From Tranquillimonas alkanivorans (GTDB lineage: Bacteria; Pseudomonadota; Alphaproteobacteria; Rhodobacterales; Rhodobacteraceae), in NCBI RefSeq assembly GCF_900115595.1, contig NZ_FOXA01000004.1, positions 62,001-126,000 on the forward strand: 64,000 bases of DNA, read 5' to 3'. Positions 14,759 through 24,315 of this stretch are shown one piece after another; position 1 is the stretch's first letter, and the number at the start of each line of letters is the position of its first letter. The notes beneath the pieces were generated by a model. The model ran no database searches. It worked only from the letters and a program-made list of their open reading frames with translations, and was not told the DNA's origin. A program made the position numbers and the translations under genes.

Positions 14759-15931
14759 ATGACGCCCGCCGCGCGTGTCACTGCCGCGATCGAGGTCCTC
14801 GACGAGGTGCTTGCCGGTGCCCCGGCCGAGAAGGTGCTGACCAACTGGGCACGAAGCCATCGCTTCGCCGGCTCCGGCGACCGCGCGGCCATCCGCGACC
14901 ACGTCTTCGATGCTCTGCGCTGCCGCCGCTCCTTCGCTGCGCTCGGCGGTGCCGAAACGGGCCGCGGCCTGATGATCGGCGCGTTCCGAGATGTGGGCGT
15001 GGACGCGGCAGAGGTGTTCACCGGCGCGCGCTTCGCGCCTGCGCCCTTGTCGGAGCAGGAAGCGGAGCCGCAGGCCATCGACGACCCGCTGGTGGCGCTG
15101 GACTGTCCCGACTGGCTGGCCGGGCCGCTGCGGGGCTCGCTCGGCGACGACTTCGAGCCGGTGATGCAGCGCCTGCGCCGGCGGGCCCCGGTGTTCCTGC
15201 GGGTGAACCTCCTGAAGGGCACGATGGAAACCGCGCTCGCTGCGCTGGCGGAGGAGGGGCTGGAGACCGCTCCCGGCCCGCTCGCAGCGACGGCGCTCGA
15301 GGTGGTGACAGGGGCGCGCCGCGTCGCCCGGTCGACAGCCTTTCGCGACGGTCTGGTGGAGTTGCAGGACGCCGCCAGCCAGGCGGTCGTCGAGGCGCTG
15401 CCGGTGACCACGGGGCTGCGGATCCTCGATTACTGTGCCGGCGGGGGCGGCAAATCGCTCGCCCTGGCCGCCCGCTCGAACGCTCCGGTCGACGCCCACG
15501 ATATCTCGCCCGCCCGCATGCGCGACATCCCCGACCGCGCGGCGCGGGCGGGCGCCGAGGTGCGCGTGTTGAAGCCCGGCGCGCTGGGTGAGGGGCAGTA
15601 CGACCTCGTTCTGGCGGACGCGCCGTGCTCCGGAAGCGGTGCGTGGCGGCGATCGCCCGAGGGGAAATGGCGCTTGGATGCCAGTGGCTTGCGGGCTCTT
15701 ATTGAGACACAACGCGAGGTTCTGGAGGCCGCGGCTCGCCACGTGGAGCCCGGCGGCTGTCTGGCCTATGCCACCTGCTCGCTGCTGGATAGCGAGAACG
15801 GCGATCAGGTGGACGCCTTCCTAGCGCGTCGGCCCGCTTGGCGCGAGGAAAGGCGCCTGCGGCTCACGCCACTGGACGGCGGCGACGGCTTTTTCCTCTC
15901 GTGCCTGCGGCGACCGCCGAACGACGATTAA
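14759..15931 (+). CDS. RsmB/NOP-family RNA (cytosine-5) methyltransferase
   Basis: A 390-residue SAM-dependent methyltransferase of the NOL1/NOP2/Sun group, acting on rRNA. The N-terminal RNA-binding region (about 1-140) resembles NusB/RsmB. The catalytic domain has the SAM loop LDYCAGGGGKSL, motif IV DAPCSGSGAWRR and motif VI YATCSLLDSEN, whose two Cys are the release and nucleophile residues. I choose the ATG at 14759 (MTPAARV); a GTG at 14726 is possible. Which rRNA position it modifies is not evident, and it could be an RsmB paralogue rather than RsmB itself. Confidence 0.88.
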   Translation: MTPAARVTAAIEVLDEVLAGAPAEKVLTNWARSHRFAGSGDRAAIRDHVFDALRCRRSFAALGGAETGRGLMIGAFRDVGVDAAEVFTGARFAPAPLSEQEAEPQAIDDPLVALDCPDWLAGPLRGSLGDDFEPVMQRLRRRAPVFLRVNLLKGTMETALAALAEEGLETAPGPLAATALEVVTGARRVARSTAFRDGLVELQDAASQAVVEALPVTTGLRILDYCAGGGGKSLALAARSNAPVDAHDISPARMRDIPDRAARAGAEVRVLKPGALGEGQYDLVLADAPCSGSGAWRRSPEGKWRLDASGLRALIETQREVLEAAARHVEPGGCLAYATCSLLDSENGDQVDAFLARRPAWREERRLRLTPLDGGDGFFLSCLRRPPNDD

Positions 15932-15985
15932 GGCGATGTTAACGTTGCAGCCGTAGCCCTCTCGGGGCAGACGGACGGAGGCAAC

Positions 15986-18256
15986 GTGCAGCGACCGGCA
16001 TTGGCAGACCTGCGGCTTTCGGCCAGCGCGGCGCTGCTATGGGCCGCGATGGCCGCGGCCGCACTCATCGTCGCTCTGGCGCGGCCCGAGCCGCCGGCGC
16101 AGGCGGCCCCGGTCGCGTTCGCGGCGGTCGCGGCCCTGTTCCTTGTCGTGACGCTGCTGCGCGGGCTGCTTCGCCAGTCCGACGCGCGCCGCTTGGTCGA
16201 CACCGTGGCAATCCTCGCGACGCGCGATCCGGTGCCCGTGCTGTTGTGCGACACGAAAGGCCACGTGATTTATCGCAACCGCGCCGCAGCGAAGGGCCTT
16301 GGCGCCCGGCGTGGGGAACCGCTGAGCCGGGTGCTCGGCGCGCGCCTCGCGGCCCCGGCCGAGGTGGTGCTGCGGCTGAAGACGGTGGCCGAGGACGACG
16401 GCGAGGCGCGCGAGACGGTCGCGTTGCGCCGCGGCCGTGTCCGGCTCGCCGCCCACGCCGTCGCCGCGAACCATCTTCTGTGGCGGATCGAGGATGCGCC
16501 GGACCGCGCGCCGCCCCATCCCGGCGAAGCGCTCGCTGTGCCGATGCTGCTCGCCGACGAGGGCGGGGCCGTGCTGTTTCGTAACGCCGCGCTCCGCGAG
16601 ATAGAGGTTGGTGCGGCGCAGGCGCTGGAAGACCTGCTCGGCACCCGCGCCGCGGATGGCTTTGTCACGCTCGGGGCGGGAGAGCACGCGCTTCCCACCC
16701 GGCCGGTCGAGGTGCCGTCGCGGGACGGCCGACGCGAGGTCTACTTCCTCCCGCCCGACGTACTTCCCGAGGCGCATCGCGACGATTTGTTCGACGCGCT
16801 TCCGGTGGCGCTGATCCGCCTGTCCCGCACCGGGACGCTGCGCCAGGCGAACCGGCTGGCGCGCGAGCTGCTGCGCATCGAGAGCGTGGAGGACCAGCCG
16901 CTTTCGGACCTGGTGGAGGGGCTGGGGCGCCCCGTTTCGGAATGGGTTGCCGACTGCGCGCGCAGCGGGCGCCTGCGCAGTTCCGAGGTCGGCCGGGCAT
17001 GCCGTGCGCCGGATGACCGGTTCGTGCAACTCACACTCGGGGCCCAGCCCCGGGCCGGGGGCGATTTCGTTGCCGTGCTGCATGACGCGACTGAACTCAA
17101 GACGCTCGAGGCGCAGTTCGTGCAAAGTCAGAAGATGCAGGCCATCGGGCAGCTTGCCGGCGGCGTCGCGCACGATTTCAACAACCTGCTCACGGCAATC
17201 AGCGGCCATTGCGATCTGCTGCTGTTGCGCCATGACGAAAGCGACCCGGACTACCCGGACCTCGAGCAGATCAACCAGAACGCCAACCGCGCGGCGAGCC
17301 TCGTGGGCCAATTGCTGGCGTTTTCGCGTAAGCAGAACCTGCGGCCCGAGCTTCTGGACATGCGCGAGGCGCTGGCGGACCTGACGCACCTGCTCAATCG
17401 TCTGGTGGGCGAGAAGGTGAGCCTGACCTTCCGCCACGATCCCAACCTGCAACACGTGCGTGCGGACAAACGACAACTCGAGCAGGTGATCATGAACCTC
17501 GTGGTCAACGCGCGCGACGCGATGCCCGAAGGCGGCGCGATCATGATCGAGACGGTGATGAAGCAGCTCGACAGCCCCCTGCAACGCGACCGGGCCAAGG
17601 TGCCGCCGGGGGAGTACGTGCTGGTGCGCGTGACGGACGAGGGGGAGGGCATACCGCCCGAAAGCCTGCCCAAGATCTTCGAGCCCTTCTTCACCACGAA
17701 GGCTGCGGGCGAGGGCACCGGGCTGGGGCTCTCGACCGCCTATGGCATCGTCAAGCAGACCGGCGGCTTCATCTTCGCCGACAGTCCGCCCGGCGAAGGT
17801 ACGACCTTCACGCTTTACTTCCCCGCGCACGCGCGTCCCGCCGAGGCATCGGTGGGTCGCAGTCCGGCCGCGATTCGCGCGGCCCGCGCCGGCGGAGCGA
17901 CCGTGCTTCTGGTCGAGGACGAGGCTCCGGTGCGCGCCTTCGCTGCGCGGGCGCTCTGCATGCGCGGGTTCGACGTAATGGAGGCCGGCGACGGGGAAGA
18001 GGCGCTGGAGTTGCTCGAGGACCCGGAGCTGGAGGTCGACGTCTTCGTCACCGACGTCATCATGCCCGGCCTCGACGGCCCCGGCTGGGTGCGACGTGCG
18101 CTCGAGGACCGGCCCGAGGCACGCGTGGTCTTCATGTCCGGCTATGCCGAGGAAAGTTTCGCCGACCAGCAGGCGCGCATTCCCAACTCGGTGTTCCTGC
18201 CCAAGCCGTTCTCGCTCCAGGATCTCGTCGCGACGGTGCGCAACCAGACCGGCTGA
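15986..18256 (+). CDS. cckA: hybrid sensor histidine kinase CckA
   Basis: A 756-residue membrane kinase of the CtrA phosphorelay. Two N-terminal transmembrane helices (about 10-35 and 40-62) are followed by PAS-like sensor segments (80-180, 190-250, 270-370). The dimerisation/phospho-acceptor helix carries His396 in GGVAHDFNNLL. The HATPase domain has NLVVNARDAM, DEGEGIP and GTGLGLSTAYG. The C-terminal receiver has Asp690 in VTDVIMPG and the PKPFSL Lys. In this order it phosphorylates ChpT, which acts on CtrA. The GTG start has CGGAGG upstream. It sits directly before recA. Confidence 0.95.
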   Translation: MQRPALADLRLSASAALLWAAMAAAALIVALARPEPPAQAAPVAFAAVAALFLVVTLLRGLLRQSDARRLVDTVAILATRDPVPVLLCDTKGHVIYRNRAAAKGLGARRGEPLSRVLGARLAAPAEVVLRLKTVAEDDGEARETVALRRGRVRLAAHAVAANHLLWRIEDAPDRAPPHPGEALAVPMLLADEGGAVLFRNAALREIEVGAAQALEDLLGTRAADGFVTLGAGEHALPTRPVEVPSRDGRREVYFLPPDVLPEAHRDDLFDALPVALIRLSRTGTLRQANRLARELLRIESVEDQPLSDLVEGLGRPVSEWVADCARSGRLRSSEVGRACRAPDDRFVQLTLGAQPRAGGDFVAVLHDATELKTLEAQFVQSQKMQAIGQLAGGVAHDFNNLLTAISGHCDLLLLRHDESDPDYPDLEQINQNANRAASLVGQLLAFSRKQNLRPELLDMREALADLTHLLNRLVGEKVSLTFRHDPNLQHVRADKRQLEQVIMNLVVNARDAMPEGGAIMIETVMKQLDSPLQRDRAKVPPGEYVLVRVTDEGEGIPPESLPKIFEPFFTTKAAGEGTGLGLSTAYGIVKQTGGFIFADSPPGEGTTFTLYFPAHARPAEASVGRSPAAIRAARAGGATVLLVEDEAPVRAFAARALCMRGFDVMEAGDGEEALELLEDPELEVDVFVTDVIMPGLDGPGWVRRALEDRPEARVVFMSGYAEESFADQQARIPNSVFLPKPFSLQDLVATVRNQTG

Positions 18257-18348
18257 CCCGGTCCTCGCAGGGTGGTGTTAACTTCGAAGTGTATAGGATA
18301 GCCGAGAAAGCAGTTGCCTTGTTCTCCTTTTGCCCCCATGTTCGGGCG

Positions 18349-18363
18349 GAACAAGAGGCGAAC
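18349..18363 (+). promoter_or_regulatory. LexA (SOS) box of recA
   Basis: GAAC-N7-GAAC, the alphaproteobacterial LexA site, lies 50 bases before the recA start codon. This makes SOS induction of recA likely. The actual -35/-10 elements are not clear. Confidence 0.8.
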
Positions 18364-18412
18364 GAAGCAGTCATTGCCGCTTGCGGGCGGGTGTGAAATA
18401 AGGACGCGAAAC

Positions 18413-19489
18413 ATGGCCACGGCAAGTCTTCTCGACATGGCAGACAAGCGTACAGCAGAAAAGCAGAAGGCGCTCGACTCGGCGCTCGCCCAGATCGAAC
18501 GGCAGTTCGGCAAGGGCTCGATTATGAAGCTCGGCGCCGATAACCCGGTGGCCGAGATCGAGGCAACGTCGACCGGATCGCTCGGGCTCGACATCGCGCT
18601 GGGAATCGGCGGCCTGCCCAAGGGCCGGATCATCGAGATCTACGGCCCCGAATCCTCGGGCAAGACGACGCTGACTCTGCACGTCGTCGCCGAGGAACAG
18701 AAGAAGGGCGGCGTCTGCGCCTTCGTCGACGCCGAACATGCGCTCGACCCGCAATACGCCAAGAAGCTCGGCGTGAACCTCGACGAGCTTCTGATCTCGC
18801 AGCCCGACACCGGCGAACAGGCGCTCGAGATCACCGACACACTCGTGCGCTCGGGCGCGGTGAGTCTGGTCGTGGTCGACTCGGTCGCGGCGCTGACGCC
18901 GAAAAGCGAGCTCGAAGGCGACATGGGCGATTCGAGCGTCGGCGTGCAGGCCCGCCTGATGAGCCAGGCGATGCGCAAGCTGACCGCGTCGATCCACCGG
19001 TCGAACTGCATGGTCGTCTTCATCAACCAGATCCGGATGAAGATCGGCGTCATGTTCGGCTCGCCCGAGACGACGACGGGCGGCAATGCGCTAAAATTCT
19101 ACTCTTCGGTCCGGCTCGACATCCGCCGCATCGGCTCGGTCAAGGACCGTGACGAGGTCGTGGGCAACCAGACCCGCGTGAAGGTGGTGAAGAACAAGGT
19201 CGCGCCGCCGTTCAAGCAGGTCGAGTTCGACATCATGTATGGCGAGGGCATCTCGAAGATGGGCGAGCTTCTCGACCTCGGCGTGAAGGCCGGTGTTGTG
19301 GACAAGTCCGGTTCGTGGTTCTCGTACGGGGACGAGCGGATCGGGCAGGGGCGCGAGAACGCCAAGACGTTCCTGCGCGAGAATTCCGCCATCGCGATCG
19401 AGATCGAGGACAAGATCCGCGCGGCCCACGGGCTCGACTTCCAGATGAGCGCGAACGAAGACAGCGGCGAAAGCCTCGTCGACGACTGA
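18413..19489 (+). CDS. recA: recombinase RecA
   Basis: A 358-residue DNA-strand-exchange ATPase, central to homologous recombination and SOS induction by stimulating LexA self-cleavage. Walker A is GPESSGKT near residue 80 and Walker [11 protein letters not shown]. The DNA-binding loops L1 and L2 ([26 protein letters not shown] region) and the acidic C-terminal tail are present. The ATG at 18413 (MATASLL) has AAGGACG upstream; the longer open frame to 18314 would run through the LexA box. A hairpin follows the gene. Confidence 0.98.
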   Translation: MATASLLDMADKRTAEKQKALDSALAQIERQFGKGSIMKLGADNPVAEIEATSTGSLGLDIALGIGGLPKGRIIEIYGPESSGKTTLTLHVVAEEQKKGGVCAFVDAEHALDPQYAKKLGVNLDELLISQPDTGEQALEITDTLVRSGAVSLVVVDSVAALTPKSELEGDMGDSSVGVQARLMSQAMRKLTASIHRSNCMVVFINQIRMKIGVMFGSPETTTGGNALKFYSSVRLDIRRIGSVKDRDEVVGNQTRVKVVKNKVAPPFKQVEFDIMYGEGISKMGELLDLGVKAGVVDKSGSWFSYGDERIGQGRENAKTFLRENSAIAIEIEDKIRAAHGLDFQMSANEDSGESLVDD

Positions 19490-19495
19490 CATTGC

Positions 19496-19522
19496 CGGCA
19501 GGCCCGCGCGCCGGGCCTGCCG
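19496..19522 (+). terminator. hairpin after recA, no T-run
   Basis: A perfect 11-bp stem (CGGCAGGCCCG with its complement, loop CGCGC) begins seven bases after the recA stop. It has no following T-run, so termination may be incomplete or may depend on Rho. It separates recA from alaS. Confidence 0.55.
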
Positions 19523-19601
19523 CCGCACGGGCATGGACAGCCCCGGCGCGCGGGTCTAAACGGGCGGGAAACACACGCCAACTCAGGACCCGCAGCCCCA
19601 C

Positions 19602-22268
19602 ATGCCCAGCCTGAACGACATCCGCTCCACCTTCCTCGACTATTTCGAGAAGAACGGACACCGGAAGGTTCCGAGCTCACCGCTCGTCCCGCGCAACGAC
19701 CCGACGCTGATGTTCGTCAATTCGGGGATGGTGCAGTTCAAGAACCTGTTCACCGGCGTCGAGCATCGCGATTACACCCGCGCCACCACCAGCCAGAAAT
19801 GTGTGCGCGCCGGGGGCAAGCACAACGACCTCGACAACGTGGGCTACACGGCGCGCCACCACACGTTCTTCGAGATGCTGGGCAATTTCAGCTTCGGCGA
19901 CTACTTCAAGGACCAGGCGATCCCCTTCGCGTGGGACCTGATCACCAAGGAGTTCGGGATCGACAAGGACCGGCTGCTGGTCACGGTGTACCACACCGAC
20001 GACGAGGCGGCCGACATCTGGAAGAAGTACGCCGGCCTCCCGGACGAACGGATCATCCGCATCCCGACCGACGACAATTTCTGGATGATGGGGCCGACCG
20101 GCCCCTGCGGCCCGTCCTCCGAGATCTTCTATGACCACGGGCCTCACATCCCCGGCGGCCCCCCGGGCAGCCCGGACGAGGACGGCGACCGGTTCATCGA
20201 GATCTGGAACCTGGTCTTCATGCAGTACGAGCGGTTCGAGGACGGCACGCAGCGCGACCTGCCGAACCAGTCGATCGACACGGGCATGGGGCTCGAGCGG
20301 ATCGGCGCGCTCTTGCAGGGCAAGCACGACAACTACGACACCGACCTGATGCGCGCGCTGATCGAGGCCAGCGCCAACGCCACCAGCGCCGACCCGGACG
20401 GGCCGGGCAAGGTGCACCACCGGGTGATCGCGGACCACCTGCGCTCGACCTCGTTCCTGATCGCGGACGGGGTGATGCCCTCGAACGAGGGGCGCGGCTA
20501 CGTCCTGCGCCGGATCATGCGCCGCGCGATGCGTCACGCGCACCTCTTGGGCGCGCAGGACCCGCTGATGTACCGGCTTGTCCCGTCGCTGGTGCAGCAG
20601 ATGGGACAGGCCTTCCCCGAGCTGGGCCGCGCCCAGCCGATGATCGAGGAGACGCTGAAGCTGGAGGAGACGCGCTTCAAGCAGACCCTCGACCGCGGCC
20701 TGCGCATGCTGGACGACGAACTGGAAAGCCTCCCCGATGGCAAGGCGCTGCCGGGCGAAGTGGCGTTCAAGCTTTACGACACCTATGGCTTCCCGCTCGA
20801 CCTGACGCAGGACGCCCTGCGCGAGCGGGGGCGCACCGTGCAGATCGCCGGCTTCGACGCCGCGATGAACGAGCAGAAGGCCAAGGCGCGCGCCGCCTGG
20901 TCCGGCTCGGGCGAAACCGCCGATGCCGCGATCTGGTACGACCTGTCCGAGGAGAAGGGCCCGACCGAGTTCCTGGGCTACGACACCGAGGTGGCCGAGG
21001 GGCAGATCCTCGCCATCGTGAAGGACGGCGCGGCCATCGACAGCGCGTCCGAGGGCGACACGGTGCAGATCGTCGTCAACCAGACCCCGTTTTACGCTGA
21101 GGCCGGCGGCCAGGTCGGCGACACCGGCACGCTGAAGACCGACACCGGCGCGGCGAAGATCACCGACTGCCGCAAGACCGCCGGCGTCTATATCCACTTT
21201 GCCGAGGTGACCGGGGGCACCCTGACCCGCGGCGACGGCGCGCAGCTCGAGGTCGACCACACCCGTCGCGGCGCCATCCGCGCCAATCACTCGGCCACGC
21301 ACCTGTTGCACGAGGCGCTGCGCCAGGCGCTCGGCGAGCATGTCGCGCAGCGCGGCTCGCTCAACGCGCCCGACCGCCTGCGCTTCGACTTCAGCCACGC
21401 CAAGGCGCTGACGGCCGATGAACTCGAGCAGGTCGAGAGCGAGGTGAACGCCTATATCCGTCAGAACGCGCCGGTCGAGACGCGGATCATGACCCCCGAC
21501 GAGGCGCGCGAGATCGGGGCCCAGGCTCTGTTCGGTGAAAAGTACGGCGACGAGGTGCGCGTCGTGTCGATGGGCCACGCGCCCACCGGCAAGGGCGTCG
21601 ACAAGGAAACATACTCGATCGAGCTTTGCGGCGGCACCCACGTGCGGCAGACCGGCGACATCGGCACCTTCGTAGCGCTCGGCGACAGCGCCTCCTCGGC
21701 CGGCGTCCGCCGGATCGAGGCGCTGACCGGCGACGCCGCCTTCCGCCACCTGGCGCAGAAAGAGCGCAAGCTGGCCGAGGCCGCCGCGGCGCTCAAGACG
21801 CAGCCCGACGATGTGCCCGAGCGCGTGCGCGCCCTGATGGAAGAGCGCCGCGCGCTACAGAACGAGGTGGCGCAACTGCGCCGCGAGCTGGCGATGGCCG
21901 GCGGCGCGGGCCAGGGTGGAGGCGCCGAGCCGCGCGAGGTCGCGGGCACGGCCTTCCTCGCCCAGGTGCTCTCGGGCGTCAGCGGCCGCGACCTGCTGGC
22001 GCTGATCGACGAGCACAAGTCGCGCCTGGGAAGCGGCGTGGTGCTGCTGATCGGCGAGGCCGACGGCAAGGCCGCCGTGGCCGCGGGCGTGACGGTCGAC
22101 CTGACGGAACGGGTCTCGGCCGTGGACGTGGTGCGCGCGGCGGTCGGGGAGTTGGGCGGCAAGGGCGGCGGCGGCCGCCCGGACCTCGCCCAGGGGGGCG
22201 CGAAAAGCGCCGATAATGCACAGTCGGCGATCGCAGCCGCCGAGAAAGTTTTGGAGGAGGCGAAATGA
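19602..22268 (+). CDS. alaS: alanine--tRNA ligase
   Basis: An 888-residue class II synthetase charging tRNA-Ala. The catalytic core is at the N-terminus ([29 protein letters not shown]). The editing domain carries the zinc ligands HSATH and the Cys/His of CGGTH. The C-terminal C-Ala domain includes a coiled-coil ([13 protein letters not shown]) and a DHHA1 segment. Length is normal. The gene overlaps the following DUF1330 gene by four bases. Confidence 0.98.
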   Translation: MPSLNDIRSTFLDYFEKNGHRKVPSSPLVPRNDPTLMFVNSGMVQFKNLFTGVEHRDYTRATTSQKCVRAGGKHNDLDNVGYTARHHTFFEMLGNFSFGDYFKDQAIPFAWDLITKEFGIDKDRLLVTVYHTDDEAADIWKKYAGLPDERIIRIPTDDNFWMMGPTGPCGPSSEIFYDHGPHIPGGPPGSPDEDGDRFIEIWNLVFMQYERFEDGTQRDLPNQSIDTGMGLERIGALLQGKHDNYDTDLMRALIEASANATSADPDGPGKVHHRVIADHLRSTSFLIADGVMPSNEGRGYVLRRIMRRAMRHAHLLGAQDPLMYRLVPSLVQQMGQAFPELGRAQPMIEETLKLEETRFKQTLDRGLRMLDDELESLPDGKALPGEVAFKLYDTYGFPLDLTQDALRERGRTVQIAGFDAAMNEQKAKARAAWSGSGETADAAIWYDLSEEKGPTEFLGYDTEVAEGQILAIVKDGAAIDSASEGDTVQIVVNQTPFYAEAGGQVGDTGTLKTDTGAAKITDCRKTAGVYIHFAEVTGGTLTRGDGAQLEVDHTRRGAIRANHSATHLLHEALRQALGEHVAQRGSLNAPDRLRFDFSHAKALTADELEQVESEVNAYIRQNAPVETRIMTPDEAREIGAQALFGEKYGDEVRVVSMGHAPTGKGVDKETYSIELCGGTHVRQTGDIGTFVALGDSASSAGVRRIEALTGDAAFRHLAQKERKLAEAAAALKTQPDDVPERVRALMEERRALQNEVAQLRRELAMAGGAGQGGGAEPREVAGTAFLAQVLSGVSGRDLLALIDEHKSRLGSGVVLLIGEADGKAAVAAGVTVDLTERVSAVDVVRAAVGELGGKGGGGRPDLAQGGAKSADNAQSAIAAAEKVLEEAK

Positions 22269-22549
22269 GCGCACTCTGGATCGCTAACGTCGAAGTCACG
22301 GACGAGGAGGCGTACAAGAAGTACGCCGCCATCGCGACCGAGGCCATCGCCGCCCACGGCGGCACCTTCCTGGCGCGCGGTGGCCGCTACGTCCAGCTCG
22401 AGGGGCGAGAGCGGGCGCGCAACGTCGTCGCTCGCTTCCCCTCGGTCGAGGCGGCGGTCGAGTGCTACAACTCCGACCGTTACCAGGAGGCGCTGAGCCA
22501 CGCCAAGGCCGCGGCCGAGCGCGACCTGGTGGTGGTCGAAGAGGTCTGA
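22265..22549 (+). CDS. DUF1330 family protein
   Basis: A 94-residue soluble protein with the ferredoxin-like alpha/beta-barrel pattern of DUF1330: an N-terminal [13 protein letters not shown] block, GGTFLARGG in the middle and [19 protein letters not shown] near the end. The family is related to dimeric alpha-beta barrel monooxygenase-like proteins; the function here is unknown. GGAGGAGG precedes the ATG, which overlaps the alaS stop (ATGA), so it is co-translated with alaS. Confidence 0.9.
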   Translation: MSALWIANVEVTDEEAYKKYAAIATEAIAAHGGTFLARGGRYVQLEGRERARNVVARFPSVEAAVECYNSDRYQEALSHAKAAAERDLVVVEEV

Positions 22550-22628
22550 GCGCCCGCCGAGCCACGGCATTTCCGGCCGCGGCCCGCTTGCCGGGCGGCG
22601 GCCCCGCACATTCCATGGAGACCCGCGC

Positions 22629-23249
22629 ATGGCCGAGACCGAGCGCCCGCAACTCTACCTGATCACCCCGCCCGAGTTCGACCTGGACGTGTTCCCCGAC
22701 CGACTGGGCCGGGTGCTGGACGGGGCCGAAATCGCCTGTATCCGCCTGGCGCTCGCCACGAAGGACGAGGACCGGCTGGCGCGGGCGGCGGACGCCCTGC
22801 GCGAGGTGGCGCATGCCCGCGACGTGGCGCTGGTGATCGAAAGCCATCTGATGATGGTCGAGCGCCTGGGCCTCGACGGCGTGCACCTGACCGACGCCGC
22901 CCGTTCGGTGCGCAAGGCGCGCAAGGAACTCGGCTCGGACGGCATCGTCGGCGCCTTCTGCGGCGCCTCGCGCCACGACGGTATGAACGCGGGCGAGGGC
23001 GGGGCCGACTATGTCAGCTTCGGGCCCGTGGGTTCCTCGCCGCTGGGCGACGGGACGCAGGCCGACCGCGATCTCTTCTCCTGGTGGTCCGAGATGATCG
23101 AGGTGCCGGTGGTGGCCGAAGGCGCGCTCACCGGCGATCTGGTCGAGAGCCTGGCCCCGGTCACCGACTTCTTCGGGCTGGGTGACGAGCTTTGGCGGGC
23201 CGACGACCCGCTGGCCGCGCTCGAGGCGCTCATCGCCCGCATGGGCTGA
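22629..23249 (+). CDS. thiamine-phosphate-synthase-like protein (ThiE/TenI family)
   Basis: A 206-residue TIM-barrel protein of the ThiE/TenI superfamily. DGVHLTDAA and DYVSFGPVGSSP correspond to the phosphate-binding and substrate regions of ThiE. However, the canonical QxGxxDLP-type diphosphate site is degenerate (LVIESHLMMVERLGLDGVHL region) and no thi genes are nearby. It may therefore be a divergent paralogue. A dispersed repeat element follows 15 bases after its stop. Confidence 0.8.
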   Translation: MAETERPQLYLITPPEFDLDVFPDRLGRVLDGAEIACIRLALATKDEDRLARAADALREVAHARDVALVIESHLMMVERLGLDGVHLTDAARSVRKARKELGSDGIVGAFCGASRHDGMNAGEGGADYVSFGPVGSSPLGDGTQADRDLFSWWSEMIEVPVVAEGALTGDLVESLAPVTDFFGLGDELWRADDPLAALEALIARMG

Positions 23250-23264
23250 TCACCGCTCCCGCAT

Positions 23265-23333
23265 CATCTTCGGTCCTGAAATATCCTCGGGGGTGAATGG
23301 CCCGGAGGGCCAGAGGGGGCAGACAGCCCCCTC
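23265..23333 (+). repeat. dispersed intergenic repeat, copy 1
   Basis: The element starts CATCTTCGGTCCTGAAATATCC, here given as CATCTTCGGTCCTGAA plus ATATCC, then a C/G run. Two hairpins follow: GGCCC/GGGCC (23299-23311) and GGGGGC/GCCCCC (23315-23331). It lies 15 bases after the ThiE-like gene in the same direction and may terminate or stabilise that transcript. Related copies are at 41931 and 62124. Confidence 0.75.
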
Positions 23334-23385
23334 GACCCCCGCGCCGCCAGGCGAACCGCCCGAGCCGGCGCGCCACGCCTGACGA

Positions 23386-24315
23386 TCAGACCTCCTTCGC
23401 CAGTGGATGATGCTCCAGCACCAGTTCCTTCAGCCGCGCGTCCAGGACGTGGGTGTAGATTTCGGTCGTCGAGACGTCCGCATGCCCCAGCAACGTCTGG
23501 ATCGAGCGGAGGTCGGCGCCGTTGGCCAGAAGGTGCGTGGCGAAGGCGTGGCGCAGGGTGTGCGGCGTGACCTTCGTCGGGTCGACCCCGCCCGCGACGG
23601 CCAACTCCTTGATCAGCATGTAGAACCTGTGCCGCGTCAGGTGCCCGGCGGCCCCGCGCGAGGGGAACAGGAAGCGCGAGTGTGGCTTTCGCTCGGCCTC
23701 GGCGCGGGCGTCCTGCGCCTCGCGCTCGGCCAGCCAGGCCGCCATCGCCGCGCGGGCGGGCGGCGAGAGGGGCACCAGACGTTCCTTACCGCCCTTTCCG
23801 CGCACCAGAAGCATGCGCGGGTCGCCCTTCGCGGCGGCCAGGGGCAGCGACACGAGCTCGCTGACGCGCATCCCCGTGGCGTAAAGCAGCTCCATCAGAC
23901 AGGTGTTGCGCAGGCGGTCGGCGGGTGTGCGGCCGGTGGCGCGCGAGGCCTCGATCAGGCGGTCCACGTCCTCGACCGAAAGGGTCTTGGGCAGCCGCTT
24001 GGTCCGTCCCGGCCCGCGCACCTGGATCGCCGGGTTGTCGCTGCGCCAGCCTTCCTCGAACGCGAAGCGGTAGAGCTGCTTGATCGCTGAAAGCCGCCGC
24101 GCGCGCGTCGACACCGCCAGCCCCTGTGCGTCGCAATGGATCAGGTAGGCCTCGACGTCGCCGCGCTGCGCGCTCTGGAAGTCGAGCCCGCGCGCGTCGA
24201 GCCAGCCGGCGAAGTCCTTGAGGTCGCGCGCATAGGCGAGAAGCGTGTTCTGCGCGGCATCAAGCTCGGCCGCCTGCGCCTCGAGGAACGCCTCGATCCG
24301 GTGCGCCATCGTCAC
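23386..24315 (-). CDS. xerD: tyrosine recombinase XerD
   Basis: A 309-residue site-specific recombinase that resolves chromosome dimers at dif with XerC. The N-terminal SAM-like domain (1-105) is followed by the catalytic domain. The pentad is visible in order: Arg in ATGMRVSEL, Lys in RGKGGKERLVPL, His-x-x-Arg in HTLRHAFATHLL, His in LLGHADVSTTEIYTH and the nucleophile Tyr in that last block. I take the GTG at 24315, which overlaps the upstream stop (GTGA); the ATG at 24309 is an equally plausible start. No mobile-element features surround it, so this is the housekeeping enzyme. Confidence 0.94.
   Translation of the reverse strand: MTMAHRIEAFLEAQAAELDAAQNTLLAYARDLKDFAGWLDARGLDFQSAQRGDVEAYLIHCDAQGLAVSTRARRLSAIKQLYRFAFEEGWRSDNPAIQVRGPGRTKRLPKTLSVEDVDRLIEASRATGRTPADRLRNTCLMELLYATGMRVSELVSLPLAAAKGDPRMLLVRGKGGKERLVPLSPPARAAMAAWLAEREAQDARAEAERKPHSRFLFPSRGAAGHLTRHRFYMLIKELAVAGGVDPTKVTPHTLRHAFATHLLANGADLRSIQTLLGHADVSTTEIYTHVLDARLKELVLEHHPLAKEV

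Noticed and set aside
18349-18375. EcfG-type promoter before recA
   Set aside because: GGAAC is present as part of the LexA box, but no GTT follows at the required spacing.
18314-18412. N-terminal extension of RecA
   Set aside because: The extra residues are atypical for RecA and the segment contains the LexA box; the ATG at 18413 has a ribosome-binding site.
23386-24315. Tyrosine recombinase as sign of an integrated element
   Set aside because: The protein is the housekeeping XerD type, flanked by conserved chromosomal genes, with no attachment-site repeats, phage genes or composition change.
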